A stretch of 64,000 nt of DNA from positions 186,001-250,000 of the forward strand of contig NZ_SDQD01000003.1 in the NCBI RefSeq assembly GCF_004153685.1. Reading direction: 5' to 3'. A program made the translations under genes and the position numbers. How positions within the stretch are numbered: position 1 is the stretch's first letter; each line of letters starts with the position of its first letter. The notes beneath the pieces are model-generated. The model did not search any database. It was not told the origin of the DNA and was given only the letters and a program-made list of their open reading frames with translations. Positions 62,591-64,000 of this stretch are shown piece by piece. This DNA comes from Pollutimonas harenae. Its GTDB lineage: Bacteria > Pseudomonadota > Gammaproteobacteria > Burkholderiales > Burkholderiaceae_B.

Positions 62591-64000
62591 ATGCTGGCCC
62601 CGTCTTATCTGCCCGAATCAAAACAGTTACTTGCCACCGAACTGGTCGATGGCCTGGAGTCCAACGCTTTAAGCTGGCTATCAGGCTATTTTGCCGGGGT
62701 TGCCCAAGGGCGGCAATTCAGCGCACGCCCTGCTGCAGTACCTGTTGCCCCTCCTATTGTGGCCGCCGTTGCCGGAACCAGCACGGCGCAGCAGCTCACC
62801 ATCCTGTATGGCAGCCAAACCGGCAACGCCAAGCGCGTGGCCGAATCACTGGCCGAGCAAGCAGGCGGGCATGGACTGAATACCCGTCTGGTTCGCGCCG
62901 ACAGCTACACCACGCGTGAGCTCAAAGACGAACAACTGTTGTATATCGTCATGAGTACCCAGGGCGATGGTGATCCGCCCGACGATTCATTAAGTTTTGT
63001 AGAGTTCTTGAGCAGTCGGCGCGCGCCCAAGCTGCCCCAGCTGAAGTATGCCGTGCTGGGCCTGGGCGATTCCAGCTACCCCATATTCTGCGGTATTGCG
63101 CAGCGTATTGACGCACGTCTGCAAGAACTGGGGGCAACACGTCTGCATGAAGTTGGCACAGCAGACCTAGACATCGAAACTGTCGCCCTGCCCTGGCAAG
63201 AAACAGCCATCGAAGAAGCCAGAAAGGTATTGAAGCAATCAGAAGACGCTCCCATCGCCAGTGTGACGCCGCTGCATCCCAAGGCAGGCAAAACCACACG
63301 CGATCAGCCCTTTCGTGCAGAATTGCTCTTGAATCAGGCCATCACTGGCCGCGACAGTAGCAAAGACATACGCCATTTGGAGATTTCGCTGGAAGGCAGC
63401 GGACTACGCTATCAACCCGGTGATGCACTTGGTGTATGGCCCACTCAGTCGGCCGCCCTGGTAGACCAGGTCCTGGCCATTCAGAATCTGTCCCCCGACG
63501 AATCCGTAACTATCAGCAACACGACTCGCAGCGTAAAAGAGTGGCTGGGCCAGCATCGCGAACTCACCCAATTAACGAAACCATTCCTCGTGGCTCACGC
63601 CGAACTTGCACAAAGCGATGAGCTCAAAACCTTGCTGCAACCCGAGGCTATTGATGATTTTCGTGCCCTGCTGGAAACCCGTCAACTCGTGGACATACTG
63701 AAAGCCTACCCAGCCTGCTGGTCGGCGTCAGCGCTTGTGAAAACCCTGCGTCCCCTTACGCCACGCATGTATTCAATCGCCTCCAGCCAGACGGTGGTCG
63801 ACGAAGAAGTTCACCTGACGCTGGCCAATATCGCTTACGAATACGAAGGCGAAGCGCGCTGGGGTGCGGCCTCGCGTTTTCTGTCCGAACTGGACGAAGG
63901 CGACCAGCTCTCGATTTTTGTCGAAGAGAATCCGCGTTTCCGCCTGCCAGCCGACAGTTCGCGCGACATCATCATGATAGGGCCTGGCACCGGCGTAGCG
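62591..64000 (+). CDS. CysJ-like sulfite reductase flavoprotein, partial, C-terminus beyond the right edge
   Basis: 470 residues can be read to the window end. After a spacer, a flavodoxin-like FMN domain begins (ILYGSQTGNAKRVAE, VMSTQGDGDPPDD, VLGLGDSSYPIFC). A connecting FAD domain follows (RMYSIASS with the FAD-binding Arg-x-Tyr-Ser), and the start of the NADPH-binding region (IIMIGPGTGVA). The architecture is that of CysJ, which passes electrons from NADPH through FAD and FMN to CysI. The cysI gene is not in view, so assignment to sulfite reduction is by family only. Confidence 0.88.
   Translation, partial: MLAPSYLPESKQLLATELVDGLESNALSWLSGYFAGVAQGRQFSARPAAVPVAPPIVAAVAGTSTAQQLTILYGSQTGNAKRVAESLAEQAGGHGLNTRLVRADSYTTRELKDEQLLYIVMSTQGDGDPPDDSLSFVEFLSSRRAPKLPQLKYAVLGLGDSSYPIFCGIAQRIDARLQELGATRLHEVGTADLDIETVALPWQETAIEEARKVLKQSEDAPIASVTPLHPKAGKTTRDQPFRAELLLNQAITGRDSSKDIRHLEISLEGSGLRYQPGDALGVWPTQSAALVDQVLAIQNLSPDESVTISNTTRSVKEWLGQHRELTQLTKPFLVAHAELAQSDELKTLLQPEAIDDFRALLETRQLVDILKAYPACWSASALVKTLRPLTPRMYSIASSQTVVDEEVHLTLANIAYEYEGEARWGAASRFLSELDEGDQLSIFVEENPRFRLPADSSRDIIMIGPGTGVA

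Noticed and set aside
1-64000. CRISPR arrays, rRNA genes or restriction-modification systems
   Set aside because: No regularly spaced repeats, rRNA segments or recognisable nuclease/methylase pairs were seen. The methyltransferase at 54938-55678 is of the METTL21-like type, not a DNA methylase.

Overview
The window is chromosomal DNA of a GC-rich betaproteobacterium, most likely a member of the Alcaligenaceae (Bordetella, Achromobacter or Pusillimonas relatives). Supporting signs are the repeated Bug/TctC-type solute-binding proteins, the housekeeping block cysS / AlkA-like glycosylase / accA / tilS / lysC, and the mutS / uL16-hydroxylase / sulfite-reductase-flavoprotein order. The genus is an inference; no rRNA gene is present.

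Layout. (1) 1-16602: a type VI secretion system. tssM (cut by the left edge), tssL, tssK and tssJ run leftward. A small lipoprotein and a short FHA protein run rightward. clpV, tssG, tssF, tssE, hcp, tssC, tssB and tssA run leftward. No vgrG, PAAR or effector gene is in the visible part. (2) 16603-21310: a SYLF-domain lipoprotein, a DsbA-like isomerase, aquaporin Z, and copA with a MerR/CueR-type promoter. (3) 21354-33251: a compact acyl-CoA catabolic island made of four transcription units leaving two divergent control regions. It encodes a thiolase-fold protein without the usual nucleophilic cysteine plus its DUF35 partner, enoyl-CoA hydratase/isomerase, SDR dehydrogenase, MaoC hydratase, class III CoA-transferase, acyl-CoA ligase, a Bug protein, two acyl-CoA dehydrogenases and a nitronate-monooxygenase-like flavoprotein. 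The two control regions share a 35-bp element. (4) 33252-35625: two very small genes, an IS3-family element sitting inside a split terminator, and tRNA-Ser(GCT).

(5) 35735-47999: housekeeping genes: lysC, tilS, accA, an AlkA-like glycosylase, cysS, a TPR protein, a cyclophilin, lpxH, uppP, a TerC/CBS protein, suhB and trmJ. (6) 48045-52207: a two-subunit CoA-transferase and a Bug protein facing a divergent IclR regulator, with two matching 17-bp operator candidates, then an MscS channel. (7) 52208-58332: small membrane and lipoprotein genes, an LLM flavin oxidoreductase whose start codon lies in a hairpin, a PLP-homeostasis protein, a methyltransferase, nudC, an alpha/beta hydrolase and a DUF2799 lipoprotein. 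(8) 58619-64000: mutS, a uL16 hydroxylase and a CysJ-like flavoprotein cut by the right edge.

The most interesting part is the catabolic island. The gene set resembles the enzyme set used to shorten branched or polycyclic acyl-CoA side chains (R-specific hydratase and dehydrogenase, paired acyl-CoA dehydrogenases, thiolase-like aldolase with DUF35), with no regulator of its own in the window. No intergenic stretch exceeds 300 bp. The longest are 58333-58618, 29598-29849, 46991-47225, 52208-52442, 33253-33472 and 5286-5502. Of these, 58333-58618 and 46991-47225 show nothing beyond presumed promoters, and 5286-5502 holds only the divergent T6SS promoter region.
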